Source of the DNA: Verrucomicrobiota bacterium
GTDB taxonomy: Bacteria; Verrucomicrobiota; Verrucomicrobiia; Palsa-1439
Reading direction: 5' to 3'
Assembly: GCA_016871575.1 (NCBI GenBank)
Contig: VHCW01000001.1
Coordinates: 1 to 35,730 of the forward strand
Length of the DNA stretch: 35,730 nt
This document shows positions 25,132-33,015 of this stretch, piece by piece (positions within the stretch are counted from its first letter, which is position 1; each line of letters begins with the position of its first letter). The translations under genes and the position numbers were made by a program. The notes under the pieces were generated by a model. That model saw only the letters and a list, made by a program, of their open reading frames with translations. It was not told where the DNA came from and made no database searches.

Positions 25132-25890
25132 TTATCCAAACCTCCCGGTTACGTAGTCTTCGGTTTGTTTGTTCGCTGGGTTCGTGAAAATCTTCGTCGT
25201 GGCATCGAACTCCACCAGTTTGCCAAGGTAGAAGAACGCCGTGTAATCGCTGACGCGCGCCGCTTGTTGCATGTTGTGCGTCACGATAACGATGGTGTAC
25301 TCTTTTTTCAAATCCTGAATCAGCTCCTCGATTTTTGCCGTCGCCACGGGGTCGAGCGCGCTGCACGGCTCGTCCATGAGCAACACTTCGGGCTCGACAG
25401 CGATGGCGCGCGCGATGCAAAGCCGTTGCTGCTGGCCGCCGGAAAGCGCCATCGCGGATTCCTGGAGACGGTCTTTCACCTCGTCCCAGAGCGCCGCTTT
25501 GCGGAGGCTGGCCTCGATGCGGTCGCTCAACTCGCCCTTGGCGGTCACGCCCTGGATGCGCAGGCCATAGGCGATGTTGTCGGCGATGGATTTCGGGAAC
25601 GGATTCGATTTCTGGAACACCATCCCGACCCGTTTGCGCAATTCGATCACGTCCACTTCCGGCGCATAAACGTCCTGGCCGTGGAGCATGATGCTGCCCT
25701 GCACGCGCGTGCGCTCGATCAGATCGTTCATCCGGTTCAGGCACCGCAACAGCGTGCTCTTGCCGCAACCGCTCGGGCCGATCAACGCTGTGTTCTGGTT
25801 CCGGCGAATCGTGACGTCCACGTCGTAGAGCGCCTGTGACGGGCCGTACCAGAAGTTGAGTTTTGTGAGTTCGAAGACCGTGTTATCCAT
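25132..25890 (-). CDS. pstB: Phosphate ABC transporter ATP-binding protein PstB
   Basis: 252 residues. Walker [10 protein letters not shown] is at 38-46, followed by the PstB-specific [12 protein letters not shown]. The Q-loop is in [15 protein letters not shown], the ABC signature is LSGGQQQR, Walker B is [13 protein letters not shown] and the switch His is in VTHNMQQ. It provides the ATP hydrolysis for high-affinity phosphate import. The ATG at 25890 has GAGGA upstream and overlaps the pstA stop by 8 bp. It is followed immediately by phoU. Confidence 0.95.
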   Translation of the reverse strand: MDNTVFELTKLNFWYGPSQALYDVDVTIRRNQNTALIGPSGCGKSTLLRCLNRMNDLIERTRVQGSIMLHGQDVYAPEVDVIELRKRVGMVFQKSNPFPKSIADNIAYGLRIQGVTAKGELSDRIEASLRKAALWDEVKDRLQESAMALSGGQQQRLCIARAIAVEPEVLLMDEPCSALDPVATAKIEELIQDLKKEYTIVIVTHNMQQAARVSDYTAFFYLGKLVEFDATTKIFTNPANKQTEDYVTGRFG

Positions 25891-26812
25891 GGGCAGTCCT
25901 CAATTTGGCGCGGATGCCGGCGCGCACCAGCACCGCGGTCAGGTTCAACAGGAACGTCAACACCAACAACACCAGCACGGTGCCGTACAGAATCGGTTTC
26001 GTCCGCTCGATGTCCGGCGATTGCGTGCTGAGCACAAACACGTGGTACCCCAGGTGCATGAACTGGTCGGTCGCCGCCTTCGGCAGATGCGCCAGGTAAT
26101 ACGCCGCGCCCGTGAACATAATCGGCGCCACCTCGCCCGCGCCGCGTCCAACCGCCAGAATCGCGCCCGTCAAAATCCCCGGCATCGCCTGCGGCAACAC
26201 CACTTTGCGAATCGTCTCCAGCTTGGTGGCGCCGAGCGCGAGGCTGCCCTCGCGAAAACCGTTCGGCACCGCCCGCAACGCCTCCTCCGTCGCCACGATC
26301 ACCACCGGCAGCGTCAACACCGCCATCGTGGCCGCCGCCCAGATCAGCGCCGGCTTCGCGTAGTGCAGTGCGCCGCCGTAAAAAAACCTGTCAATCCCGC
26401 CGCCGACGAACTGGACGAAAAATCCCAGCCCGAACAGGCCGAACACGATGCTCGGCACACCGGCGAGATTGTTGATCGCGCCCCGGATGACGCGGGTGAT
26501 GGGCGATTCATGGCGGGCGTACTCGGTCAGGTAAATGGCCGTGATCACGCCGACCGGCACGACCGCGATGGTCATCAGAAACACCAGCGCCACCGTCCCA
26601 AAAATCATCGGGAAAATGCCGGCCTTCTGCGTGTCGAACATTCCCTCGGTGGTGCCGCCAACAACGAAACGCAACGACACCTGCGCCGCGCCGTTCCAGA
26701 TGATGTTGCCGAGAATGAGCGCGATGATCCCGACAATGAGCAGCGTCGCCAGCGCCGTGGCGCCGTGAAACGAGGCCGACCGCCAATCCAGTTGTTTCGC
26801 CTTGAGTTGCAT
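25883..26812 (-). CDS. pstA: Phosphate ABC transporter permease PstA
   Basis: 309 residues from the ATG at 26812. An ATG at 26836 is in frame, but it lies on the last Pho-box half-site, so the shorter start is preferred; neither has a strong ribosome-binding site. The protein has six hydrophobic segments, the first at about 18-40 ([19 protein letters not shown]). The permease EAA loop reads [44 protein letters not shown], given here for its length of about 44 residues. It forms the membrane channel with PstC, but neither pstC nor pstS lies upstream: the next gene is a divergent beta-helix protein. The operon therefore begins at pstA. Confidence 0.92.
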   Translation of the reverse strand: MQLKAKQLDWRSASFHGATALATLLIVGIIALILGNIIWNGAAQVSLRFVVGGTTEGMFDTQKAGIFPMIFGTVALVFLMTIAVVPVGVITAIYLTEYARHESPITRVIRGAINNLAGVPSIVFGLFGLGFFVQFVGGGIDRFFYGGALHYAKPALIWAAATMAVLTLPVVIVATEEALRAVPNGFREGSLALGATKLETIRKVVLPQAMPGILTGAILAVGRGAGEVAPIMFTGAAYYLAHLPKAATDQFMHLGYHVFVLSTQSPDIERTKPILYGTVLVLLVLTFLLNLTAVLVRAGIRAKLRTAHG

Positions 26813-26835
26813 TTCCAGGCAAACTGCCAAGCTCA

Positions 26836-26863
26836 TGTGACAATTCTGTGACGAACATGTTAC
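26836..26863 (-). promoter_or_regulatory. Pho box: three PhoB half-sites with 11-bp spacing upstream of pstA
   Basis: Reading the + strand, TGTGAC occurs at 26836-26841 and 26847-26852 and TGTTAC at 26858-26863, each exactly 11 bp apart. On the minus strand these are GTAACA, GTCACA, GTCACA, resembling the CTGTCA half-sites that PhoB binds as 11-bp direct repeats. The orientation suits transcription toward pstA. The right end is 70 bp from the divergent beta-helix gene, which could also be affected. No clear -10 box was recognised. Confidence 0.7.
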
Positions 26864-26932
26864 GTGCCGGCAAAGACGCCGGCCCCAAGAGAAAACTTCA
26901 CGCCGGCGCAACGGTTGTGGTAGGCATACACC

Positions 26933-28729
26933 ATGACACTACTGCTTGCCGCCGCCCTCATCGTTTCCGACACCGCCACGCTGGAGAAACAACTCGAAGC
27001 CGCCCGCACCGCTCCGAAACCCGTCACCATCGAAGTGCGCGCCGGCACGTATTTCCTCGACAAACCCATCGCGCTCGGCCCCGAACATTCCGGGCTGACG
27101 CTGGCCGCGCGCCGCAATGAAAAGCCGATCATCAGCGGCGGCCGGCGCGTCACGGGTTGGAAACCGGTAACCGATCCCGCGGTGTTGGCGCGGCTGGACG
27201 AATCGGTGCGTGGCACAGTATTGCAGGCCGACATCGGCACAGTCACGGGTGATCGTCTGGAGTTGTTCTTTCAGGACCAACCAATGACCGTCGCCCGGTG
27301 GCCGAATACCGGTTTCGTCAAGATCGTGGACGTCGTCGAGCAGAATTACGAAAGCCGCGGCCGGAAAGGAAGCAAGACCCCGAAGTTCTACTACGACGGC
27401 GACCGTCCCGCGCGCTGGGCGGGCGAAAAAGATGTCGCGTTGCACGGCTACTGGTTCCACGACTGGTCGGACCAACGCCAGAAAATCGCCTCGATTGACA
27501 CGGAGAAACGAATTATCACGCTTGCGCCGCCCGCGCACGGCTACGGTTACCGGAAAAACCAGTGGTATTACGCCTTCAACGCCCTCGCCGAACTCGATGC
27601 CCCCGGCGAATGGTATCTCGATCGCGCAGCAGGTCGCCTCTATTTCCTTCCGCCCGCGCCCATCGGGCAGGGGACAGCCGTCGTTTCCGTGTTGTCGAAC
27701 CTGGTGGTGATGCTCGACGCGACCAATGTGACCGTACGCGGACTGGTCTTTGAAGCCGCGCAAGGCACCGCCATCACCGGCAGGAACGGCCACCACAACC
27801 AGATCGTCGGCTGCGTGATCCGCAACGTCGGCAGCCGGGCCGTGCAAATGAGCGGCGGCACCGCGCACCGCGTCGCCGATTGCGACATCCACGGCACCGG
27901 CGATGGCGGCATCGGGTTGACCGGCGGCGACCGCAAAACGCTCACGCCCGCCGGGCATGTTGCGGAGAACAACCACATCCACCACTACGCCCGGTGGCAC
28001 CGGATGTACCGGCCCGCCATCGCGCTCAGCGGCGTCGGCAACCGCGCCGCGCACAACCTCATCCACGACGCGCCGCACCAGGCGATGTCGTTCAGCGGCA
28101 ACGACCATCTCATCGAGTTCAACGAGATTCACAACGTCTGCACCGAATCCAAGGATGCCGGCGCCATTTACAGCGGGCGCGACTGGACCGCGCGCGGCAC
28201 CGTCATCCGCCACAATCACCTCCACGACATCACCGGCCTCGAAGGCCGCGGCTGCATGGGCGTGTATCTTGACGACATGCTCTCTGGCATCACCATTGCC
28301 AACAACCTTTTCTCCAACGTCACGCGCGCCGCGTTCATCGGCGGCGGGCGCGATTGCGTGATTGAAGGCAACATCTTCGTGGACTGCAAACCCGCCGTCC
28401 ACGTGGACGCCCGCGCGCTCGGCTGGGCCGCCAAAAGCGTTCCCACGACGATGACCCAGCGCCTCAACGCGATGCCCTACAAACAGCCGCCGTGGAGCAC
28501 GCGCTATCCGCGACTGGTGAACATCCTCGACGACGACCCCGCCGCACCGAAGGGCAACGTCATCGCCCGCAATCTTTGCATCGGCGGCAAGTGGGACAAC
28601 ATCGAAAAGAAAGCGTTGCCGCTGGTGACGTTCGAGGACAACCAACTCGACGTCGCGCCCGGTTCGCCGGCGCACCGTCGCGCCCTAAAACAGATTCAGG
28701 CCGACCAGATCGGCCTCCGGAGAAAATAG
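26933..28729 (+). CDS. Exported right-handed parallel beta-helix protein, GH141-like
   Basis: 598 residues. The ATG at 26933 is the first possible start because an in-frame TAG precedes it at 26921. The leader MTLLLAAALIVSDT is hydrophobic but has almost no positive charge, so export is likely but not certain. The N-terminal part has VTIEVRAGTYFLDKPIAL and a beta-sandwich-like insertion ending in the segment ALAELDAPGEWYLDRAAGRLYFLPP, as seen in GH141-related and other large beta-helix polysaccharide enzymes. The helix itself is repeated Asn- and His-rich coils (NHIHHYARWH, NLIHDAPHQAM, NEIHNVCTESKDAGAIYSG, NHLHDITG). It probably cleaves or binds a polysaccharide. The substrate is unknown. 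It is divergent from the phosphate operon and is followed by a possible terminator. Confidence 0.82.
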   Translation: MTLLLAAALIVSDTATLEKQLEAARTAPKPVTIEVRAGTYFLDKPIALGPEHSGLTLAARRNEKPIISGGRRVTGWKPVTDPAVLARLDESVRGTVLQADIGTVTGDRLELFFQDQPMTVARWPNTGFVKIVDVVEQNYESRGRKGSKTPKFYYDGDRPARWAGEKDVALHGYWFHDWSDQRQKIASIDTEKRIITLAPPAHGYGYRKNQWYYAFNALAELDAPGEWYLDRAAGRLYFLPPAPIGQGTAVVSVLSNLVVMLDATNVTVRGLVFEAAQGTAITGRNGHHNQIVGCVIRNVGSRAVQMSGGTAHRVADCDIHGTGDGGIGLTGGDRKTLTPAGHVAENNHIHHYARWHRMYRPAIALSGVGNRAAHNLIHDAPHQAMSFSGNDHLIEFNEIHNVCTESKDAGAIYSGRDWTARGTVIRHNHLHDITGLEGRGCMGVYLDDMLSGITIANNLFSNVTRAAFIGGGRDCVIEGNIFVDCKPAVHVDARALGWAAKSVPTTMTQRLNAMPYKQPPWSTRYPRLVNILDDDPAAPKGNVIARNLCIGGKWDNIEKKALPLVTFEDNQLDVAPGSPAHRRALKQIQADQIGLRRK

Positions 28730-28755
28730 CCTGTCTCTCGCAACGGTTGCAGGCT
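28728..28755 (+). terminator. Possible hairpin terminator after the beta-helix gene
   Basis: AGCCTG at 28728-28733 pairs with CAGGCT at 28750-28755, and inside it GCAACGGTTGC is itself palindromic. The sequence tgcatttt follows. The stem starts in the stop codon and the T-run is short, so this is a weak call. Confidence 0.35.
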
Positions 28756-28788
28756 TGCATTTTCATCGGGACGGAGTAGAACGGCGTC

Positions 28789-29577
28789 ATGTTCGAGATT
28801 TGGGATGTGCACGTTCATCTCTCCGGCGTGCCGGGCGCGACGCCGGAAGAAAGGCTTGAACGTCTGTTGGAAGGCGCCGAGCGGCTGGGCATCGCGCGGT
28901 TGTGTGTGTTCATGGGGATGAAGTGGAGTTACGATCCGACTCCCGACGACATGCGAAGGCAAAACGACGAGGTGCTTCGCGCCGTGAAACGTTTTCCCGA
29001 CCGCGCGTTCGGCTTTGTCTATCTCAACCCCCAGCACACGCAAGCCAGCCTCGACGAACTGAACCGTTGCGTTCGTGATGGCCCGATGGTCGGCGTGAAA
29101 CTCTGGGTGGCGATGCACTGCAATGAGTCGAAGCTTGATCCGATTGTCGCCCGCGCCACCGAACTGAAAGCCGTCGTGCTTCAGCACACGTGGTACAAGA
29201 TCACCGGTAATTTGCCCGGCGAGTCCACGTCCGAAGACCTCGCGCAACTGGCGGCCCGACATCCAAACGCCACGTTCATCTCGGCCCACAGCGGCGGCGA
29301 TTGGGAACGCGGTCTCCGCGCCATCCGGCCTTATCCGAACGTTTATGGCGAGATTTGCGGCGGCGACCCGACCGCCGGCTACACCGAGATGGCCGTGCGT
29401 GAACTCGGCCCGGAGCGGGTCCTCTACGGCAGCGACGCTGGGGGGCGGAGTTTCGCGTCGCAATTGGCCAAGGTGCTCGGCGCGGACATTCCCGATTCGG
29501 CCAAACGTCTTGTCCTCGCCGAAAACACGAAGCGAATTCTGAAGCCCATTTTGCGCGAGAAAGGAATCAAAATATGA
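28789..29577 (+). CDS. Amidohydrolase family 2 (COG2159) metal-dependent hydrolase
   Basis: 262 residues with no signal peptide, so cytoplasmic. The TIM-barrel metal site starts with WDVHVHLS (residues 5-12; D-x-H-x-H form). The barrel continues with GFVYLNPQH, GVKLWVAMHC, VVLQHTWYK, FISAHSGGDWERGLRAI and VLYGSDAGG, where the last Asp is the typical general base. These hydrolases or decarboxylases act on lactones or aromatic acids. An ACGGAG lies upstream of the ATG. The stop overlaps the next start by ATGA, so it forms a pair with the second amidohydrolase-fold gene. Confidence 0.87.
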   Translation: MFEIWDVHVHLSGVPGATPEERLERLLEGAERLGIARLCVFMGMKWSYDPTPDDMRRQNDEVLRAVKRFPDRAFGFVYLNPQHTQASLDELNRCVRDGPMVGVKLWVAMHCNESKLDPIVARATELKAVVLQHTWYKITGNLPGESTSEDLAQLAARHPNATFISAHSGGDWERGLRAIRPYPNVYGEICGGDPTAGYTEMAVRELGPERVLYGSDAGGRSFASQLAKVLGADIPDSAKRLVLAENTKRILKPILREKGIKI

Positions 29578-30440
29578 ACCTTGAACCATCGCGACGCGAC
29601 TTCCTCAAGACCGCCGCGGTCGCCGCGGGAGCGGTATTGATCCGCAACGTTGCCGTGGCCAAACCGGCGGACGCCTTGATAGACACCAACGTGTATCTCT
29701 CGCATTGGCCGCTGCGCCGGCTGCCGTGCGACGACACGGCCAAGCTCGTCGCCAAACTCCGCGCCAACGGCGTGACACAAGCGTGGGCGGGTAGCTTCGA
29801 CGGCCTGTTGCACCGCGACATCGCCGCCGTGAACGCCCGCCTCGCCGACGAGTGTCGCCGGCTCGGCGGTGGTCTGCTTGTGCCGTTTGGTTCGGTGAAC
29901 CCGAAGTTGCCGGATTGGGAGGACGACCTGCGCCGGTGCGTTGAGGAGCACCGGATGCCCGGCATCCGGCTCCATCCGAGCTATCACGGCTGCAAACTCG
30001 ATGATCCCGACTTTGCAAAGCTGTTGCAGTTTGCGGCAAAGCGCGGGCTGCTCGTGCAGATCGCGCACATCATGGAAGACCGGCGCATGATGCATCCGTT
30101 GCTCCAAGTCGAACCGCCCGATCTCAAGCCGCTCGCCGACATCGTGAAGAAAACGCCGGGCCTCCGTCTGGAGCTTCTCAACGTCAAGCTGCCGCCGCTT
30201 GATCTCCTGAAGGCCGGCGACGTGAGCGTGGAGATTGCGATGCTCGAAGGCGTGGGCGGCGTCGGCAAACTGCTCGCGCAACTTCCGGCCGAGCGCGTGC
30301 TGTTCGGTTCGTATGCGCCGAAGTTTTATTTCGAGTCGGCGTTGTTGAAGTTGAAAGAATCGCCACTGACCGAAGAACAACTGCGCGCCGTCCGCTGCGC
30401 CAACGCCCAGCGGCTGCTCGCAAGAAAGCAGTTATCATGA
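29574..30440 (+). CDS. Tat-exported amidohydrolase-fold protein
   Basis: 288 residues. The leader EPSRRDFLKTAAVAAGAVLI is a twin-arginine signal. The core resembles the preceding gene: DALIDTNVYLSHWPLRRL replaces the usual D-x-H-x-H with D-T-N-V-Y, so the first metal-ligand pair is missing. Later parts are LVPFGSVNPK, GIRLHPSYHGCKL, LVQIAHIMEDRRMMH and VLFGSYAPKFYF, where the usual GSD is GSY. Both ends of the metal site are thus altered, which suggests a non-catalytic or differently acting partner of 28789-29577. The two are ATGA-coupled. Confidence 0.83.
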   Translation: MNLEPSRRDFLKTAAVAAGAVLIRNVAVAKPADALIDTNVYLSHWPLRRLPCDDTAKLVAKLRANGVTQAWAGSFDGLLHRDIAAVNARLADECRRLGGGLLVPFGSVNPKLPDWEDDLRRCVEEHRMPGIRLHPSYHGCKLDDPDFAKLLQFAAKRGLLVQIAHIMEDRRMMHPLLQVEPPDLKPLADIVKKTPGLRLELLNVKLPPLDLLKAGDVSVEIAMLEGVGGVGKLLAQLPAERVLFGSYAPKFYFESALLKLKESPLTEEQLRAVRCANAQRLLARKQLS

Positions 30441-30489
30441 ACCGCCATCCATCTTGCCGGGAATTCATCCCGCATAAGAGCGGCTGCGA

Positions 30490-31638
30490 TTGAATTGGAC
30501 TTCCAGGAAACGCGTGGTGGCCGCGATGGAACATCGCGAGCCGGACCGCGTGCCGATTGACATCAATCCGGTGCCGGATTTCTACCTGAAGTTGAAGGAG
30601 TATCTGGGGCTGCGCGTTGACGAGAAGATCGAGCCGGGTTTCATGGAGGAAGCAATTCCGCATCCGAAGGTTCTCGCGGCGCTGGGAGCGGACTTGATCT
30701 CCGTGAAGCTCGGTTCTTCAAAAGTGACGCGCCGCCTGCCGCCGCGGGAAGGTTTGGTCATGGACGAATGGGGCGTCGGACTGGAACGGATTCATCAACG
30801 TGGCGGCGGAAGTTATCTGGAGCCGGTCTATCATCCGCTCGCCAACGCGACGCTCGATGATTTGGAGGCATATCCGTGGCCCGATCCGTCGGCGCCCGGC
30901 CGGGGCGAGGCGGCAGCGGCGGAAGCGAAACGATTGTACGAAGACACCGACCTGGCGTTGGTCGGTCGGTTTGGCGGGCCGATTGTCCAGACAGCGATCT
31001 ACCTGATGGGATTTCAACGCTGGCTCGAATGCGCCGCCTGTGAACCGGAGTTCGCCGGGCGATTGCTGGACAAGATCACCGACATCCAAATGGTGCTGGA
31101 TCGCATCGGATTGGAAGCCACCGCGAGGTATCTTCAAATCTACAAGGTCAGCGGCGACGATCTCGGGATGCAGACCGGCCCGTTGTATTCGCCGGCGATG
31201 TTCCGTGAGTTGATTCTGCCCCGTCTGCGCCGGCGGTGGCGAGCGGCCCGCGAGTATCTCGACCAAGTGAATCCGTCCTGCAAGATGATGTTTCACAGTT
31301 GCGGCGGCATTCGTCCGTTCATTGGCGACTTGATTGGGATCGGCCTGCAAGTCCTCGACCCGGTCCAACCGCGTGCGACGGGCATGGATTCGGCGGGATT
31401 GAAACGTGAGTTTGGCGACCGCCTGACTTTCCACGGCGGCGTGGATGAACAGCACGTCCTGCCCTTCGGTTCCGAGGAGGACGTCGTGGCCGAAGTGAAA
31501 CATCGGCTCCGGGATTTCGCGCCGGGCGGCGGCTACATTCTCGCGCCATCGCATTACGTGCAGGCTGACACGCCACCGGCAAACATCGTGGCCATGTGTC
31601 GCGCCGCCCGGAAATTCGGACGTTATCCGATCAGTTAG
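30490..31638 (+). CDS. URO-D superfamily protein (uroporphyrinogen decarboxylase-like/methyltransferase-like)
   Basis: 382 residues beginning at a TTG (30490) with AAGAGCGG upstream. The next ATG at 30526 would remove the family N-terminus WTSRKRVVAAMEHREPDRVPID, so the TTG is preferred. Other landmarks are GADLISVKLGSS, LVGRFGGPIVQTAIYLMGF, the segment VSGDDLGMQTGPLYSPAMFREL, the MFHSCGGIRPFIGDLIGIG strand with a conserved His-Ser-Cys and ATGMDSAGLKREFGDRLTFHGGVDEQHVLPFG. It belongs to the divergent branch that includes MtaA/CmuA-type corrinoid methyltransferases and not to true HemE. It lies 49 bp after the amidohydrolases and is convergent with 31635-32453, with overlapping stops. Confidence 0.85.
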   Translation: MNWTSRKRVVAAMEHREPDRVPIDINPVPDFYLKLKEYLGLRVDEKIEPGFMEEAIPHPKVLAALGADLISVKLGSSKVTRRLPPREGLVMDEWGVGLERIHQRGGGSYLEPVYHPLANATLDDLEAYPWPDPSAPGRGEAAAAEAKRLYEDTDLALVGRFGGPIVQTAIYLMGFQRWLECAACEPEFAGRLLDKITDIQMVLDRIGLEATARYLQIYKVSGDDLGMQTGPLYSPAMFRELILPRLRRRWRAAREYLDQVNPSCKMMFHSCGGIRPFIGDLIGIGLQVLDPVQPRATGMDSAGLKREFGDRLTFHGGVDEQHVLPFGSEEDVVAEVKHRLRDFAPGGGYILAPSHYVQADTPPANIVAMCRAARKFGRYPIS

Positions 31639-32453
31639 GCGAGCGGCAACGATGCGCCGACACGCGTGGCCTCGTCGTGGAGTGACACCAACGGCGCGAT
31701 GTTGGGATGAACTTCCCGGTTGCCGATGGCGCGCACCAACGCACACGTCGCATTGTTTTTGCTTGCTTCGATGTAGCGTTTCTCCCACGACTGGAACTTC
31801 GCTTCCGCTTTCGCGTCTAGCCACGGCCAGCGCACCTCCGGCGGGCGCAGCCCGCATCGCCACGGCTTCGGTGTCAGTCGGGCACGAAAACTTTTCTGCG
31901 CCTTGCAAAGCCGGCGGTACAACGGGTCGCTGCCCAACTCCTCGAACACAGCGTCCGTTTCCGCCGCGTCCGGCTCGAACAGCGCGTGTGTGGCCAGCAA
32001 TCGCAGCCCGGCCTTCGTCCGGTAGATGCGCCAGCCCCAACCGGGCTTGCCGCGCGTCCAGGTCTCGATTCGCGCCAGTGCGATGGATTCGGGCGAAGGC
32101 TCGTTGCCGCGTTCCGGTTTGCCGAACAATTTCTTGAACAAACCGCCGCCGGCAGGTTTCGGCTCCGGCAGGTCAATGTCCACGAACAACGCCCGCGCCG
32201 TATTCAGCACGTGACAGCCGTAGGCGTTGCGAGTGACGACTGCGTCGGTGAGTTCCTGCAAGACCGGCTCGCGCAACGGGCGGTTGGCGTAGCCGTAGCG
32301 TTGCGTCGGCCAGCCGGAGACGCGGACGCGGTCGGCCAGTTGCTGCAACGCTTGGTTGGCGAGTTGTTGTGCTTCGTGGAGACTGGCGTTCGACCAACGC
32401 CAGCAGATGAGTTCCTCATTCGACGCCTTGGCCCAGAATTTTGGAAAGTTCAT
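31635..32453 (-). CDS. Uncharacterised cytoplasmic protein with VDID and RLTPKPWRCG motifs
   Basis: 272 residues from the ATG at 32453; the frame is open to 32489. There is no signal peptide or membrane helix. It begins NFPKFWAKAS and is Trp- and Arg-rich. Conserved-looking segments are ARALFVDIDLPEPKP, GWGWRIYRTKAGLRLLATHALF, DPLYRRLCKAQKSFRARLTPKPWRCG and a C-terminal PNIAPLVSLHDEAT. I recognise this as a family with a wide distribution but no assigned function that I can name. The acidic VDID strand followed later by a GLRLLATH segment vaguely recalls archaeo-eukaryotic primase motifs, but the match is too weak to claim. Its end overlaps the URO-D stop by 4 bp. The upstream neighbour is the zinc-ribbon gene 61 bp away, so it may be transcribed with mutL. 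Confidence 0.75.
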   Translation of the reverse strand: MNFPKFWAKASNEELICWRWSNASLHEAQQLANQALQQLADRVRVSGWPTQRYGYANRPLREPVLQELTDAVVTRNAYGCHVLNTARALFVDIDLPEPKPAGGGLFKKLFGKPERGNEPSPESIALARIETWTRGKPGWGWRIYRTKAGLRLLATHALFEPDAAETDAVFEELGSDPLYRRLCKAQKSFRARLTPKPWRCGLRPPEVRWPWLDAKAEAKFQSWEKRYIEASKNNATCALVRAIGNREVHPNIAPLVSLHDEATRVGASLPLA

Positions 32454-32514
32454 GGAAGCAGAGTGTAGCAGCATGGACGCGGCGCACACAAGAGGACATT
32501 GCCCTTGTTGTCGA

Positions 32515-33015
32515 TCACCGTCGCAGCAGATGAAGAAGGGCTGTGAAGGCTGTGTCCATCAGAACTCCGTCATCGTCCTTGATAGGCGTTTCCTCGGGCG
32601 CAAGACCGCCGGCCAAGAGACTCGACTCGGCGAGTTTGGCGCGGGCGGCGCTGCGGTAGTTGGTCTTGGCGAGGGCGAGCAGCATGTTCGGCAATTCGTC
32701 GGCGTCGAGCCAGATGCGGTTGCAGGCGTCGCAGCGGTCAATTGTAACGGCAGATAGCCCAAGATAGCCGTACTTCTCCATCGCCCGGCGGCAGAACGGA
32801 CACTGCAACGCGGGATCAGGCAGGGCTTGCGGCGAAGCGAGAAACGTCTTCGCTTCGGCCACCTCGATCGGGATACTTCGCCAGCTTGTTTCCAGCATTG
32901 TCGCGAGGTCGGCATGATTGATCAGCGCCCCGGCACAGGAACGGCAGAGCAGCACCTCGAACAAATCCACTTGCGCCGTCTCCAGCGGCTTCGTGCAGCG
33001 TGGACAATCGCTCAC
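32515..33015 (-). CDS. Zinc-ribbon protein (zf-TFIIB family)
   Basis: 166 residues from a GTG at 33015 preceded by GGGAGG (5-base spacer). The GTG overlaps the mutL stop as GTGA. Two zinc ribbons can be seen: Cys4, Cys7, Cys24, Cys27 (SDCPRCTKPLE and LLCRSCAGALI), and Cys72, Cys75, Cys95, Cys98 (QCPFCRRAM and DRCDACNRIWLDADEL). The second carries the W-L-D-x-x-E-L signature of the TFIIB-like COG3809 family, whose function is mostly unknown. The C-terminal 50 residues are helical and Ala/Leu-rich. Coupling to mutL does not by itself imply a repair role. Confidence 0.83.
   Translation of the reverse strand: MSDCPRCTKPLETAQVDLFEVLLCRSCAGALINHADLATMLETSWRSIPIEVAEAKTFLASPQALPDPALQCPFCRRAMEKYGYLGLSAVTIDRCDACNRIWLDADELPNMLLALAKTNYRSAARAKLAESSLLAGGLAPEETPIKDDDGVLMDTAFTALLHLLRR

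Noticed and set aside
26939-28675. Long minus-strand open frame across the beta-helix gene
   Set aside because: Its peptide has no motif, while the plus strand shows a coherent repeat protein. It is a shadow of GC-rich codons.
28698-28716. Perfect 7-bp stem (AGGCCGA/TCGGCCT) as a terminator
   Set aside because: It lies inside the end of the beta-helix coding region and no T-run follows.
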